Counted from the first letter of the stretch, positions 23,937 to 32,280 are shown. The stretch: DNA of 64,000 nucleotides from G965197715 sp965247615 (GCA_965247615.1 OZ252022.1:1860001-1924000), one strand, 5' to 3'. The notes: generated from the letters alone by a model not told the origin. Translations and numbers: made by a program.

Positions 23937-24125
23937 ATGCCCATCGTCGAGGTCAAGATGTACCCGGGCAGGAGCCACGAACAGAAGGCCGAACTGGCGA
24001 AGGCAATCACGAAGGCGATGGTGGATATTGCCAAGACGCCGCCAGAGGCGGTGATGGTGCTCTTCGAGGACCTGCCCAAGGAGAACTGGGCCAACGCCGG
24101 GGTCCTGGCGACGGACGCCTCCTAG
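23937..24125 (+). CDS. 4-oxalocrotonate tautomerase family protein
   Basis: This 62-residue protein starts at ATG 23937 after AGAGGAGG. After Met removal the catalytic Pro1 is exposed: MPIVEVKMYPGRSHEQKAEL. The rest reads AITKAMVDIAKTPPEAVMVL and FEDLPKENWANAGV, a classic small-tautomerase layout with the Trp near the C-terminus. In aromatic degradation, 4-OT isomerises unsaturated keto acids made by meta-cleavage; others act as dehalogenases or in unrelated steps. Arg at position 12 (YPGRS) fits the usual Arg11 substrate-binding residue. It stands alone upstream of two tRNA genes, so its pathway is not set by context, though ring-cleavage enzymes occur elsewhere in the window. Confidence 0.88.
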   Translation: MPIVEVKMYPGRSHEQKAELAKAITKAMVDIAKTPPEAVMVLFEDLPKENWANAGVLATDAS

Positions 24126-24272
24126 AGCCGGTGGCTCCGGCCGCCGGCAGGGGAGACGGGGCGAGCTGTGGCGCGGCTGTCCGAGGCCGGGAGGCGTCGT
24201 TCGCCCCGGTGGGGAGATACTCCCAAGACGCGCGGCTTGACAAAGAAGAAGCTGAGGCGGGAAGCTCGTTTC

Positions 24273-24301
24273 TTGACAGGATGCCATTGCCATGCTAGAT
24301 T
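24273..24301 (+). promoter_or_regulatory. Sigma70-type promoter upstream of tRNA-Lys
   Basis: TTGACA (24273-24278), a 17-base spacer and TAGATT (24296-24301). The -35 is perfect and the -10 matches 4 of 6. Transcription would begin about 30 bases before tRNA-Lys and could continue through tRNA-Leu. Confidence 0.65.
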
Positions 24302-24340
24302 CGCCTATCCGTTGCAGTGGTCGGCACGAATGCGGCGCGG

Positions 24341-24413
24341 GGCCCGCTAGCTCAACTGGCAGAGCAGCTGACTCTTAATCAGCCGGTTCTCGGTTCGACT
24401 CCGAGGCGGGTCA
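24341..24413 (+). tRNA. tRNA-Lys (anticodon CTT)
   Basis: Acceptor GGCCCGC pairs with GCGGGTC (one G-T pair); discriminator A. Anticodon stem GCTGA/TCAGC with loop CTCTTAA gives CTT. The T arm contains GGTTCGACTCC. CCA is not encoded. Confidence 0.95.
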
Positions 24414-24467
24414 CTGAAGGGACCGAGCGGCACAGGGTCGTCTCCACGACGCCGTTAGCGGCCAAGT

Positions 24468-24552
24468 GGGGATGTGTCGGAATAGGCAGACGAGCATGAT
24501 TTAGGATCATGTGCCGAAAGGCGTAGGAGTTCGAGTCTCCTCATCCCCACCA
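24468..24552 (+). tRNA. tRNA-Leu (anticodon TAG)
   Basis: Acceptor GGGGATG pairs with CATCCCC; discriminator A and encoded CCA follow. The anticodon stem CATGA/TCATG with loop TTTAGGA gives TAG. A long variable arm (GTGCCGAAAGGCGT) marks it as class II. Confidence 0.95.
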
Positions 24553-24663
24553 GGAACCATGCAGAGAGGTGAGAGCAGACTGAGGGTCCCTGGCGCAGAG
24601 GACCCAGGATTCTAGGGGCGTGCGTGAGCAGGCCAAGAATTGGTGTATGAGGAAGGAGAAGCC

Positions 24664-25638
24664 GTGGCCGTCCTTCTCGAGGTGAAAGACCTCCGAACAG
24701 AGTTCTATACCCAAGACGGGATTGTCAAAGCCGTTGACGGGGTTAGCTATGACCTTCAGGAGGGTGAGACGCTGGGCCTGGTGGGGGAGAGCGGGTGTGG
24801 AAAGAGCGTGAGCGCCCTTTCCATCCTGCGGCTCATTCCCAATCCGCCGGGCAAGATCGTGGGTGGTTCCGTGATGTTTGACGGAGAAGACCTGATGCGG
24901 ATCAGCGAGGAGGAGATGCGGCACATTCGCGGCAACCGCATCGCCATGGTCTTCCAGGAGCCGATGACGTCGCTGAACCCGGTGCTGACGATTGGCCGCC
25001 AGTTGACGGAGAGCCTGGAGCTTCACCTGCACATGAACAAGCGTCAGGCCCGCGACAGGGCGGCGGAGCTCCTTCATACGGTCGGAATCCCCGACGCGGC
25101 GACGCGGCTGGACGACTATCCGCACCAGTTCAGCGGCGGTATGCGCCAGCGGGTGATGATCGCCATGGCGCTGAGTTGCGACCCCAAGCTCCTGATTGCC
25201 GATGAGCCGACGACAGCTCTGGACGTGACGATTCAGGCGCAGATCTTGGAGCTGATGCAGAAGCTGGCCACCGAGCTCAACACGGCCATTCTGGTCATCA
25301 CGCACAATCTGGGCGTGGTTGCGCGGTACGCACACCGGGTGAACGTGATGTACGCGGGCAAGATCATCGAGAGAGGCACCGCCCGCGAGATCTACGAGCA
25401 CCCCAGACACCCGTACACCATTGGACTTCTCAACTCCGTGCCACGGCTGGACATTGCGCGGACGGATAAGCTGGAGCCCATTGAAGGGATGCCCCCAGAC
25501 CTGGTCAACCTGCCTCCCGGGTGCCCCTTCCGACCCCGATGCAAGTATGCCATCGACAAGTGCGCTGAGGAGCATCCGCCGCTGGTCGCGGTGGATGGCA
25601 CCCATACGGCGGCCTGCTGGGTAGCCGACCAACTCTAG
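24664..25638 (+). CDS. Oligopeptide/dipeptide ABC transporter ATP-binding protein (OppD/DppD type)
   Basis: This ATPase subunit powers peptide or other solute import. From GTG 24664 (AGGAAGGAGAA upstream) it has 324 residues. Walker A is GLVGESGCGKSVSALSILR, the Q-loop region is FQEPMTSLNPVLTIG, the signature is QFSGGMRQRVMIAMAL and Walker B is LLIADEPTTALDVT. The C-terminal oligopeptide-transporter domain has GMPPDLVNLPPGCPFRPRC and the Cys cluster typical of the family. It lies 24 bases upstream of its OppF-type partner. The permeases and binding protein normally in the operon are missing on both sides. Confidence 0.94.
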   Translation: MAVLLEVKDLRTEFYTQDGIVKAVDGVSYDLQEGETLGLVGESGCGKSVSALSILRLIPNPPGKIVGGSVMFDGEDLMRISEEEMRHIRGNRIAMVFQEPMTSLNPVLTIGRQLTESLELHLHMNKRQARDRAAELLHTVGIPDAATRLDDYPHQFSGGMRQRVMIAMALSCDPKLLIADEPTTALDVTIQAQILELMQKLATELNTAILVITHNLGVVARYAHRVNVMYAGKIIERGTAREIYEHPRHPYTIGLLNSVPRLDIARTDKLEPIEGMPPDLVNLPPGCPFRPRCKYAIDKCAEEHPPLVAVDGTHTAACWVADQL

Positions 25639-25662
25639 AACGGTAGCGAGCTTGGAGGACTC

Positions 25663-26706
25663 ATGACGCAAGGGGAGCAAAGCGGAAACGGCAAGGCCCT
25701 GGTCGAAGTCAAGAACCTGAGAATGTACTTCCCGGTCACCTCTGGAATCGTCTTCCAGAAGAAGGTGGCCGACATCAAGGCCGTGGACGACGTGACCTTC
25801 ACGGTCAACGAGGGCGAGACGCTGGGTCTGGTGGGTGAGAGCGGGTGCGGGAAGACCACGACAGGCCGATGCATCCTCCAGCTCTATAAGCCAACGGAGG
25901 GCCAGGTGCTCTTCGAAGGCGAGAACTTGGTCACGATGAAGGGGCGGCAGCTTCGAGCCATGCGGCGCCAGATGCAGGTCATCTTCCAGGACCCCTACAG
26001 CTCGCTGAACCCCAGGATGAGCTGCGGCAACATCATCGGCGAGCCCCTGATCGTCCACAAGATGACGACGAGCAAGGCGGACTACCGCGAGAAGGTAGCC
26101 GAGCTGCTCAACGTCGTAGGGCTGAACCCGTACATGGCGGACCGCTTCCCGCACGAGTTCAGCGGCGGCCAGCGTCAACGCATCGGCATTGCCCGCGCGC
26201 TGGCGGTGAGGCCCAAGTTCATCGTTGCCGACGAGCCGGTTTCCGCCTTGGACGTATCCATTCAGGCCCAGGTGATCAACCTGCTCCAGGAGATTCAGGA
26301 CCAGTTCCAGCTCACGTTCCTGTTCATCGCCCACGACTTGGCGGTGGTGCGCCACATCAGCAACCGCGTGGCGGTGATGTACCTGGGGCACATTGTGGAG
26401 ATCGCCAATCAGGACGAGCTGTACCGCAATCCGCTCCACCCATATACCAGGGCTCTGCTGTCTGCGGTGCCCATTCCGGACCCCGTGGTGGAGTCTCAGC
26501 GGGAGCGCATCATTCTCCAGGGCGATGTGCCGAGCCCCCTGCACCCGCCCCCCGGGTGCGTGTTCCACACCCGTTGCCCCATTGCCATCGACGACTGCCA
26601 CCAGGCGTTGCCGGAGCTTCACTCCCGTGGCCTTCAGGAGGAGGGTGGGATACCGGAGCTGCGGGAGGTGGACAAGAACCACTGGGTGGCGTGCATTCGC
26701 ACCTAG
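25663..26706 (+). CDS. Oligopeptide/dipeptide ABC transporter ATP-binding protein (OppF/DppF type)
   Basis: This is the second ATPase of the same importer, with 347 residues. Walker A is GLVGESGCGKTTTGRCILQ, then FQDPYSSLNPRMS, the signature EFSGGQRQRIGIARAL and Walker B FIVADEPVSALDVS. The C-terminal extension carries PPPGCVFHTRCPIAIDDC. The N-terminal LRMYFPVTSGIVFQKKVADI is characteristic of OppF rather than OppD. A hairpin terminator follows the stop within 30 bases, so the operon ends here with only the two ATPases. Confidence 0.94.
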   Translation: MTQGEQSGNGKALVEVKNLRMYFPVTSGIVFQKKVADIKAVDDVTFTVNEGETLGLVGESGCGKTTTGRCILQLYKPTEGQVLFEGENLVTMKGRQLRAMRRQMQVIFQDPYSSLNPRMSCGNIIGEPLIVHKMTTSKADYREKVAELLNVVGLNPYMADRFPHEFSGGQRQRIGIARALAVRPKFIVADEPVSALDVSIQAQVINLLQEIQDQFQLTFLFIAHDLAVVRHISNRVAVMYLGHIVEIANQDELYRNPLHPYTRALLSAVPIPDPVVESQRERIILQGDVPSPLHPPPGCVFHTRCPIAIDDCHQALPELHSRGLQEEGGIPELREVDKNHWVACIRT

Positions 26707-26733
26707 TATCCCGGAAGACGAACGAAACTGTGG

Positions 26734-26760
26734 GAGGCCCTCGCACGTGTCGAGGGCCTC
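26734..26760 (+). terminator. Terminator of the opp ATPase operon
   Basis: GAGGCCCTCG and CGAGGGCCTC form a perfect 10-bp stem with a 7-nt loop, 28 bases after the oppF-type stop. The following TCATTGCTTG is only weakly T-rich. Confidence 0.75.
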
Positions 26761-26863
26761 TCATTGCTTGGGGCACTGCGCCGTGCGGCGGCCGCTACTC
26801 GCAGCGGCCGCTTCTGCTGCGTGACGTCACGCGGCGCCCGGTCGGGCGGGCGGGGCGCATTCC

Positions 26864-26892
26864 TTGACGCTCCTATGGCCCACACCTACAAT
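26864..26892 (+). promoter_or_regulatory. Sigma70-type promoter of the MetE-like gene
   Basis: TTGACG (26864-26869), an exact 17-base spacer and TACAAT (26887-26892) give 5/6 matches in both boxes. Transcription would start near 26899, about 24 bases before the ATG. Just upstream lie a 9-bp inverted repeat (GCGGCCGCT/AGCGGCCGC) and the palindrome GTGACGTCAC (26821-26830). Confidence 0.75.
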
Positions 26893-26922
26893 GTGACTAG
26901 GACGCTGCACTCAGGAGTCAAC

Positions 26923-28098
26923 ATGAGCATTCCCGGCTTGCCCCTTTTTCCCGTCACGGTAGTTGGGAGCTGGCCCAGGCCCCCGTCGCTGGTCCAGGCC
27001 TTGCGCAAACGCCAGGCGGGTGAAATGAGCGTGGAGGACTTCAACCAGGAGGCGGACCGGGCGGTGCTGGAGGCCCTGCGCTACCAGGACGAAGCTGGGG
27101 TGGACATTGTCAGCGACGGTGAGCAGCGCCGGGACAACTTCTATTCGTTTGTAGTGGACAAGCTGGACGGGGTGGAGCTGATGAGCCTCGCCGAGCTGAT
27201 GGACCACGTGGAGGACCGGACGTCGTTTGACGAACAGCTGCGCAGCATGGATGCTCCGGCCTTCGCCATCCACAACGCCACGGTGGTCGACAAGGTGAAG
27301 CGTCGGCAGTCCCTGGCGATGGACGAGTACGAGTTCCTTCGGCGGCACACGGACAAGCCCATCAAGATTCCGCTGCCGGGCCCCTACCTCTTGACGCGGT
27401 CCATGTGGGTCAAGGGGGTCTCCGACACGGCGTACCCAACGATGGAGGACCTGTCCAAGGACATTGTACAGATACTGCGCGAAGAGATCATGGAGCTGCG
27501 GGAGGCGGGGGTCGCCTTCGTGCAGCTTGACGAGCCGGTGCTTACGAACGTGATGTTCAAGCCGGACGTGCAGGAGCGCACCTTCATGTGCGCGTCCATG
27601 GCGGCGTCTTCCGGCGACCCTATGACGGAGCTCATCTGGGCCGTGCGGATGATGAACGCCGTATTGGCGGGGATCGACGACATCCACACAGGGGTGCACG
27701 TGTGCCGCGGCAACTGGAGCCGCAAGGAGGATTCCCTGTTGCAGGGCGGCTACGAGCCGCTGATGATGTACCTGCTGACGATGAACCTGAACCAGCTTGT
27801 GCTGGAGTGCGCGACGCCCCGGGCCGGGGGACTATCGGCCTTCGCGCGCTACCCGCGGATCCGGGAGCTTGGGCTGGGCGTGGTCAACCCGCGGACGGAC
27901 GACATCGAGACGCCGGAGTCGGTGGTGGAGATGGTGGAGGAGGCGCTGAAGTACTTCGAGCCACAGCAGATCTACCTGAACCCCGACTGCGGGTTCGGCA
28001 CCTTCGCGGAGCGCCCGATGAACAGCCCAGAGGTGGCCTTCGAGAAGCTGCTTATCATCAAGAAGGCTGCGGACGCGCTGCGGGCGTCCTACGGTTAG
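26923..28098 (+). CDS. Cobalamin-independent methionine synthase (MetE C-terminal) family methyltransferase
   Basis: The protein has 391 residues from ATG 26923 (CAGGAG upstream). It is a UROD/MetE-like barrel corresponding to the catalytic half of MetE only. FPVTVVGSWPRPPSLVQALR is the family's N-terminal motif. The zinc ligands are seen as GVHVCRGNWS (His and Cys of the HxC pair) and LNPDCGFGTFAERPM (the second Cys). VQLDEPVLTNVMFK is the conserved substrate-site strand. Single-domain members of this family are widespread in Chloroflexota and archaea; some make methionine with corrinoid donors, others demethylate or act on thiols. The substrate is undecided. It has its own promoter and an OsmC gene downstream. 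Confidence 0.88.
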   Translation: MSIPGLPLFPVTVVGSWPRPPSLVQALRKRQAGEMSVEDFNQEADRAVLEALRYQDEAGVDIVSDGEQRRDNFYSFVVDKLDGVELMSLAELMDHVEDRTSFDEQLRSMDAPAFAIHNATVVDKVKRRQSLAMDEYEFLRRHTDKPIKIPLPGPYLLTRSMWVKGVSDTAYPTMEDLSKDIVQILREEIMELREAGVAFVQLDEPVLTNVMFKPDVQERTFMCASMAASSGDPMTELIWAVRMMNAVLAGIDDIHTGVHVCRGNWSRKEDSLLQGGYEPLMMYLLTMNLNQLVLECATPRAGGLSAFARYPRIRELGLGVVNPRTDDIETPESVVEMVEEALKYFEPQQIYLNPDCGFGTFAERPMNSPEVAFEKLLIIKKAADALRASYG

Positions 28099-28116
28099 CG
28101 GGAGCAACGGAGCGGT

Positions 28117-28650
28117 ATGAGCACTGAAGAGGGCCGGCGCGTCAACGGCTTGGACCTTACAGGCTTTGAGGAGGCGCTGCGTACCATCGGGGAGACGCCG
28201 GGAGCGCAGCGCGCGCCGAAGAAGTCGCGGACGCGCTGGCGCGGGGGCTTCAAGTTCGACGCGCTGGTGCGCAACCACACGTTCCGGGTCGACGAGCCGT
28301 CGCACCTCACGGGGGCGGACGAGGCGCCCAACTCCATGGAGTACGTGCTGGGGGCCTACGGGGCCTGTCTGGCCACGGGCTTTGTGCTGCGGGCCTCCAA
28401 GGCGGGGGTCACGATCCGCAACCTGGAGCTGGCATTGGACTCTGAGCAGGACAACGTGTTCACGTTCCTCGGCCTGGGCGGCGAGGGGCACTCCGGCTTC
28501 AGCGGCATCAACGCCAAGCTCTTTGTCCAGGCGGACGCCGACACGGAGACGCTGCAGCGTCTCTGGGATGAGACGGTGGAGACGTCGCCGGTGGGCAACT
28601 CCCTGGCGAATGCGGTAACCATCAACGCGGACCTGGAAGTCATCGGGTAG
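28117..28650 (+). CDS. OsmC family protein lacking one of the usual redox cysteines
   Basis: The 177-residue protein has the OsmC/Ohr fold: WRGGFKFDALVRNHTFRVDE (strand region), NSMEYVLGAYGACLATGFVL (central helix with one Cys) and IRNLELALDS. Near the C-terminus ETSPVGNSLANAVTINADLE replaces the usual CPV...N motif, so the second Cys is Ser here. Family enzymes detoxify organic hydroperoxides using a Cys pair; with a single Cys this one may use an external thiol or have another role. It follows the MetE-like gene by 18 bases and is probably co-transcribed, and precedes the cbb3 operon by 60 bases. Confidence 0.85.
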   Translation: MSTEEGRRVNGLDLTGFEEALRTIGETPGAQRAPKKSRTRWRGGFKFDALVRNHTFRVDEPSHLTGADEAPNSMEYVLGAYGACLATGFVLRASKAGVTIRNLELALDSEQDNVFTFLGLGGEGHSGFSGINAKLFVQADADTETLQRLWDETVETSPVGNSLANAVTINADLEVIG

Positions 28651-28710
28651 AAGCCCAGCTTGGGGCTTCGGCGCGGACCGGGAGTCGCGAGCAGAGAAGG
28701 CCGAGCTACC

Positions 28711-30150
28711 GTGCTGAACCATCTTCGGCCCCAGACCGCGGCTACGCCAACGCCCACGACCGCCGCCGATGATACACCGACCCTGGCCACGCCGCCGCAC
28801 AAGGACGCGGCTGTGCGTTGGTTCCTCTACTCCGCCATCTTCTGGCTGGCGTTTCCGGGGTTGGCGGGCCTGCTGATGGCCGTCTTCCTCTATCTGCCCA
28901 GCATCCATGACGGGCTTCCCGTGCAGTTGCAGGGCTATCTCCAGTTCGGCCGCCTCCGGCCCATGCACGTCAACGTCTTCCTCTTCGGCTGGCTTTCCAT
29001 GGCCTACGCGGGGGCGATGCTGTTCATGGTTCCTCGCCTGACCAGGACGCGTCTGTTCAGCGAGCGTCTGGGGCTGGCAAACGTTGCGGTGTGGAACGCC
29101 ACCATCGCCGCGGGGATGGTGAGTCTGCTGCTAGGGTTCAACCAGGGCCGCGAGTACGCGGAGCTGGCCTGGCCGGTTGACCTGCTGATGCTGACGTGCT
29201 TTGCGATGCTGGCGGTGAACGTGTGGGGGACGGTGCTGCGGCGCCAAGAGAAGCGCCTTTACATCAGTGTGTGGAGCTTCATGGCCAGCAGCCTGATCAT
29301 CGTCTTCGTGTACGGCATCGGCAACGTGGTGTGGGACACGACGGGGGCCCTGCGGGGCATGAACGACGCCATCCTCAACTACTTCTACGTCCACAACCTG
29401 TTCAACGTCTGGTTCACCACGGGGGCTATCGGCCTGGTCTGGTACCTGCTGCCGAGGATGTCCGGCAACCCCCTGTGGAGCTATCGGCTGGCCATCTGGG
29501 GATTCACGAGCGTGTGGACAGGGCAGCACCATCTGCTCTACGGGCCGGGGCCGGAGTGGCTAGAGCTGCTCTCGGTGTCCTTCAGCATCCTGACGCTGAT
29601 GCCGAACATCGCCTTCGTGTACAACTTCGTCAAGACGATGGAGGGCGCGTGGGGCAAGATGGCGACGGACGTGCCGCTGCGGTTCCTTGCGACGGGGTGC
29701 GTCTTCTACGCGTTCACGTGCTTTCAGGGGGTGGCGCAGTCGTTCCGCTTCTTCAACGCGCACATCCACTTCACGAACTGGGTTATCGGGCACAGCCACC
29801 TGGCCTTCGTGGCCGCGTTCAGCTTCATCTGCCTGGCGCTCATCTACCACCTGCTCCCTCGCATACTGGGCCGGGAGCTGTTCAGCCGGCGCCTGATGGA
29901 GTGGCACTATTGGCTGGTCCTGACCGGGATCATGGTCTTCATGCTGAGCCTGTGGACCGCGGGGTGGATCCAAGGCGGCGATTGGCTGGCCGGGGGGACG
30001 CCCTTCATGGAGACGGTGGAGGCGATGAAGCCCTTCATGCTCATCCGGCTTCTGGCCGGGCTGACGGTCTTCTCCGGCATGGCCATCTTCGTGTACAGCG
30101 TTGCGTTGACCCTCCGGACTCCCAAACTTCGCCCCACGCGGGCGGCGTAG
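28711..30150 (+). CDS. ccoN: cbb3-type cytochrome c oxidase subunit I
   Basis: This is the catalytic membrane subunit of a C-family haem-copper oxidase, which reduces oxygen at high affinity. From GTG 28711 it has 479 residues and about twelve membrane spans. RLRPMHVNVFLFGWLSMAYA carries the low-spin haem His. YFYVHNLFNVWFTTGAIGLV and TGQHHLLYGPGPEW carry CuB ligands (the His-His pair), and NAHIHFTNWVIGHSHLAFVA the C-terminal haem ligands. The usual 'YGHNAVGFFLT' segment reads 'YVHNLFNVWFTTG', so it is a divergent branch. ccoO follows after 14 bases. An N-terminal Thr/Pro-rich stretch precedes the first span. Confidence 0.92.
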   Translation: MLNHLRPQTAATPTPTTAADDTPTLATPPHKDAAVRWFLYSAIFWLAFPGLAGLLMAVFLYLPSIHDGLPVQLQGYLQFGRLRPMHVNVFLFGWLSMAYAGAMLFMVPRLTRTRLFSERLGLANVAVWNATIAAGMVSLLLGFNQGREYAELAWPVDLLMLTCFAMLAVNVWGTVLRRQEKRLYISVWSFMASSLIIVFVYGIGNVVWDTTGALRGMNDAILNYFYVHNLFNVWFTTGAIGLVWYLLPRMSGNPLWSYRLAIWGFTSVWTGQHHLLYGPGPEWLELLSVSFSILTLMPNIAFVYNFVKTMEGAWGKMATDVPLRFLATGCVFYAFTCFQGVAQSFRFFNAHIHFTNWVIGHSHLAFVAAFSFICLALIYHLLPRILGRELFSRRLMEWHYWLVLTGIMVFMLSLWTAGWIQGGDWLAGGTPFMETVEAMKPFMLIRLLAGLTVFSGMAIFVYSVALTLRTPKLRPTRAA

Positions 30151-30164
30151 GGTGAGGGGCTGAC

Positions 30165-30647
30165 GTGCCGCGCCCAACGATCCCGTACCTCATAGGCGGC
30201 TCGCTGCTGTTCCTGTTCCTGGGGCTGGCGGTAACTGTGGGCATCCCCGCCATTCAGGAGCCTCCGGCTACCGCGCTGGCGGTGCGCTACAACGAGGCGC
30301 AGCTGCGGGGGCGCGGCCTCTACATCCGGGAGGGGTGCTGGTACTGTCACACGCAGCAGGTGCGCTCGGTGGAGACGGTGGCGGGAACGGTGCGCCAGCC
30401 GGGGGACATCGGCCCGGAGTCCGTGCCGGGTGACTACGCTTACCAGAAGCCGGTGCTGTGGGGGACCAACCGCCAGGGCCCGGACCTGTCGCACGTCGCC
30501 AGCCGACCGTACATCACCAAGGCGTGGCACGTGCTGCACCTGAAGGAGCCCAGGACGGTGGTGCCGGGCAGCATCATGCCGTCCTTCGCACACCTGAGCG
30601 AGTCTCAGCTCGACGACCTAGCCGAGTACCTCATGGCGCTGCCGTAG
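30165..30647 (+). CDS. ccoO: cbb3-type cytochrome c oxidase subunit II, monohaem
   Basis: The protein has 160 residues from GTG 30165. One N-terminal membrane anchor (YLIGGSLLFLFLGLAVTVGI) is followed by a single c-type haem site CWYCHTQQVRS. The block PVLWGTNRQGPDLSHVASRP, then WHVLHLKEPRTVVPGS and the Met ligand in IMPSFAHL, is a CcoO signature. It transfers electrons from a soluble or membrane cytochrome to CcoN. At 160 residues it is shorter than the typical 200-240. No dihaem CcoP gene follows, so this would be the main haem c carrier of the complex. Confidence 0.92.
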   Translation: MPRPTIPYLIGGSLLFLFLGLAVTVGIPAIQEPPATALAVRYNEAQLRGRGLYIREGCWYCHTQQVRSVETVAGTVRQPGDIGPESVPGDYAYQKPVLWGTNRQGPDLSHVASRPYITKAWHVLHLKEPRTVVPGSIMPSFAHLSESQLDDLAEYLMALP

Positions 30648-30656
30648 GGGTGAGCC

Positions 30657-30827
30657 GTGTATTCCGCCAGTCTCATCGTGGTGGTCAGCGTTGGTCTCAT
30701 AGTGCTGCTGTGGGCCGGATTCATGGTGTGGGGCTTCCGGTCGGGCCAGTTCAAGGGCATGGACCGGGTCCGACGCCTGCCGCTGGACGACGATGCGCCG
30801 CAGGAGAGGCAGCGTGAGCGAGAGTAA
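30657..30827 (+). CDS. ccoS: CcoS-like cbb3 oxidase maturation protein
   Basis: This 56-residue ORF runs from GTG 30657 to TAA 30827. It reads MYSASLIVVVSVGLIVLLWA, then FMVWGFRSGQFKGMDRVRRL, ending PLDDD and a charged tail. The layout of one membrane span followed by (W/F)xxxSGQFxDxxxxxxRxLxDDD is the CcoS pattern. CcoS is needed for haem insertion in cbb3 oxidases of other bacteria. It sits 9 bases after ccoO with a GGGGTGA ribosome site, and its 3' end overlaps the next gene by 14 bases. CcoQ is a less likely alternative because of the GQF...DDD tail. Confidence 0.75.
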   Translation: MYSASLIVVVSVGLIVLLWAGFMVWGFRSGQFKGMDRVRRLPLDDDAPQERQRERE

Positions 30828-31080
30828 GGAAACGGGACGGACCGATGTCCAAGGACAGACCGGAGAGGACCCCAACACCATCGGGGGGGAGGTCCGGGTC
30901 AGCTTCGGGGCGGCGCCGCGGATCCTGCGCTGGATCGGCTACGTGGTGTACGTCTGGGCCATCGTCTATCTGCTGGTGCACCCGTCCATAGAGTACCGAA
31001 GCATCATACTCATTTTCGCGGGCATACTGGGCGCATGGTTCCTCTTCTACGGCCTGACCAAGAGGCCGCCCGAGCCCTAG
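30814..31080 (+). CDS. Small membrane protein of the cbb3 operon, unknown
   Basis: The protein has 88 residues from GTG 30814, overlapping ccoS by 14 bases. A polar N-terminus (MSESKETGRTDVQGQTGEDP) leads into VRVSFGAAPRILRWIGYVVY and two hydrophobic segments (IGYVVYVWAIVYLLV and IILIFAGILGAWFLFYG). It has no haem motif and is not CcoP, which needs CxxCH sites. Its place and coupling to ccoS suggest a structural or assembly subunit of this oxidase. The N-terminal part up to the first span resembles the short CcoP membrane anchor region only in layout. I do not recognise a family. Confidence 0.7.
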   Translation: MSESKETGRTDVQGQTGEDPNTIGGEVRVSFGAAPRILRWIGYVVYVWAIVYLLVHPSIEYRSIILIFAGILGAWFLFYGLTKRPPEP

Positions 31081-31101
31081 CCGCCGCCGGTCCCGGCGTG
31101 G

Positions 31102-32280
31102 CTAGCTGGCGGGGACCGTCGCAGGTACGCCGAATCGGTGGCGAAGTGCCAATCCGCCGCCAAGGAGGGCGAGGGCCGCGGAGAAGAAGAGGGCGTAGGC
31201 TAGGTCTACGTTCCCGACGAGACCGGCCAGGGTCGCGCCCCCGGCTCCGAGCCCTTCCGAGGCCAGGAAGAGGAATCCCAGCACCGTGCTCTCCCGCCGT
31301 CCGCCCATCTCCAGGGCGGCGGCCATCAGGACCGCCCGGACTCCGATGAGCAGGAGTCCCCCGGCGACCATGGCCAGCACCAAGGTTGCGGGCTCCGGAG
31401 CCAGGGGAATGAACCCAACCGCCATGCTGCCCCCCAGCAGTCCGATAAGGACGATAGAGCGGCGCCCCATCCTGTCAGAGAGTTGGCCCAGGAATGGGGC
31501 CACGACGGCGCCGCAGAGGACCATGGCGGAGAATGCCAGGGCGGCCAGGGGCGATGAGAACCCCCGGACCTGGGTGAGATAGAGGGGCACCATGCTGTAC
31601 AGCGCCACGATGGACATGCTGTGCAGGGCAAGGATGCCCAGGATGCTCAGGCCGGCCGGCCGGCGCCATACCCCCACCAGATGTCCGATGCTGACGCGCG
31701 GTCCGGGCTCGAATGGCCGGACGCGACCCATGAGCCAGAGGAAGAGGATGCCCATGAGGACGGCGGGGATCACGCCAGCCTGAAGGACCTGCCGCCAGTC
31801 GAGGAAGCTGAGGAGCAGACCAACCGCGAGGGGGGCAAGGACCTCCGCAACGGTCCCGCCGGCGCCGTGGATGGCCAGGGCCATGGCCCGCCGCTCGGGC
31901 ATGCGCTGGACCATGGCGCCCATGGCGGGCGGGTGCCAGGCGGCGGCGCCGGCGGAGGCCACGGCGAGGAGGACGACGAGGAGCCAGTAACCGGTGGCCA
32001 CGGAGGCTGCGAGATAGCTCGCGGCGACCCACCAGAAGGTGGTCATGAGGAAGCGGCCGCTGTTTTTCGACCGGTCGCCGAGGATGCCCGCGGGTAGATA
32101 GGTCAGTCCCGCACCCAGTGCTTTGGCGGTGAACAGGAAGCCAACCTGAGCCGGACTGAGGCCGAGGGCGAGGGCCATGGGCGGCGCCAGGAGCCACAGG
32201 GCGGCGCTGCCCCAGTCCACCGCTGCATGGCCGGCGGGGAAGGCAAGAAAGTAAAGTATCAGTTCACGTCTAGAGGTCAT
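31102..32280 (-). CDS. MFS transporter
   Basis: This 392-residue carrier has about twelve hydrophobic segments. The motif-A-like loop between spans 2 and 3 reads PAGILGDRSKNSGRFLMTTF, and the second half repeats it as LGQLSDRMGRRSIVLIGLLG. The sequence begins MTSRRELILYFLAFPAGHAA. It is convergent with the cbb3 operon (22 bases between stops) and divergent from amtB. No substrate can be assigned. It is one of six MFS genes in the window. Confidence 0.88.
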   Translation of the reverse strand: MTSRRELILYFLAFPAGHAAVDWGSAALWLLAPPMALALGLSPAQVGFLFTAKALGAGLTYLPAGILGDRSKNSGRFLMTTFWWVAASYLAASVATGYWLLVVLLAVASAGAAAWHPPAMGAMVQRMPERRAMALAIHGAGGTVAEVLAPLAVGLLLSFLDWRQVLQAGVIPAVLMGILFLWLMGRVRPFEPGPRVSIGHLVGVWRRPAGLSILGILALHSMSIVALYSMVPLYLTQVRGFSSPLAALAFSAMVLCGAVVAPFLGQLSDRMGRRSIVLIGLLGGSMAVGFIPLAPEPATLVLAMVAGGLLLIGVRAVLMAAALEMGGRRESTVLGFLFLASEGLGAGGATLAGLVGNVDLAYALFFSAALALLGGGLALRHRFGVPATVPAS

